Shown here one piece after another: positions 39,386 through 39,444 of a DNA stretch of 39,444 nucleotides. The DNA is from Methanosarcina baikalica (GTDB lineage Archaea; Halobacteriota; Methanosarcinia; Methanosarcinales; Methanosarcinaceae). The translations under genes were made by a program, and so were the position numbers. Within the stretch, counting starts at the first letter, position 1. Each line of letters begins with the position of its first letter. The notes beneath the pieces are model-generated. The model did no database searches and had not been told where the DNA came from. It saw nothing but the letters and a program-made list of their open reading frames with translations. The stretch is from contig NZ_JAVKPK010000033.1 in NCBI RefSeq assembly GCF_031461075.1, forward strand, positions 1 to 39,444. The letters run 5' to 3'.

Positions 39386-39444
39386 AACATGTCTATTCAG
39401 CTGGCAGTAAACCATGATTCTCCCAACATCTAAAAAAGGCTTCA

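Overview
The window is chromosomal DNA of a methanogenic archaeon, almost certainly a Methanosarcina. The clearest signs are two tandem copies of methanogenesis marker protein 8, the archaeal-only GatE subunit, an archaeal Tsr3 rRNA modification enzyme, a PEP synthase of gluconeogenic type, TATA-type promoters, AT-rich gaps several hundred bases long, and an abundance of decayed genes and small dispersed repeats. No rRNA, tRNA or CRISPR array was seen.

Layout. 0-5 kb: ppsA, then a zone with one intact and two broken DUF2795 genes, a candidate structured RNA, MITE-like repeats and a copied fragment of the ppsA 5' end. 5-9.6 kb: a MarC-type membrane protein, a RelE-type toxin-antitoxin pair, an ArsR plus Acr3 arsenite-resistance pair and a nine-repeat ankyrin protein. 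9.8-14.9 kb: a YihY-type membrane protein, an insertion-sequence remnant with terminal inverted repeats, then a minus-strand island (11.37-13.80 kb) encoding a LemA-like helical protein, a 2H phosphoesterase, a duplicated-motif Cys4 protein and a small frameshifted protein. An AN1 zinc-finger microprotein and several repeat elements follow. 15-21.6 kb: a polysaccharide flippase, a gene-poor 1.5 kb stretch, an MprF-like lipid aminoacyl transferase/flippase and a VOC protein. 21.6-30 kb: a TPR membrane protein, a SHOCT protein, an ATP-grasp enzyme, a fasciclin lipoprotein, an ABC exporter (ATPase plus permease) with a UBP zinc-finger protein, and a decayed transposase. 30-39.4 kb: a tandem hairpin leader in front of a DUF1269 protein, small acidic, zinc-ribbon and basic proteins, gatE, the marker 8 pair with a third decayed copy, Tsr3, and two small membrane proteins (HdeD-like and unknown).

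The housekeeping genes (ppsA, gatE, marker 8, tsr3) act in carbon anabolism, tRNA-Gln formation, methanogenesis and ribosome maturation. Between them lie stress and envelope genes (ars, MprF, ABC exporter, YihY, MarC, HdeD, fasciclin) and turnover zones of toxin-antitoxin genes, IS remnants, MITEs and paralogue fragments.

Most worth following up: (1) two tandem copies, 84 bases apart, of a 14-bp-stem hairpin with a conserved loop and tail upstream of the DUF1269 gene, which look like a tandem cis-regulatory RNA; (2) the 2H-phosphoesterase / LemA-like / Cys4 island, two of whose proteins end in a near-identical amphipathic tail; (3) three genes whose only well-placed start codon is AUU or CUG; (4) a recurring pattern of decayed end-fragments of neighbouring genes; (5) small inverted-repeat element families.
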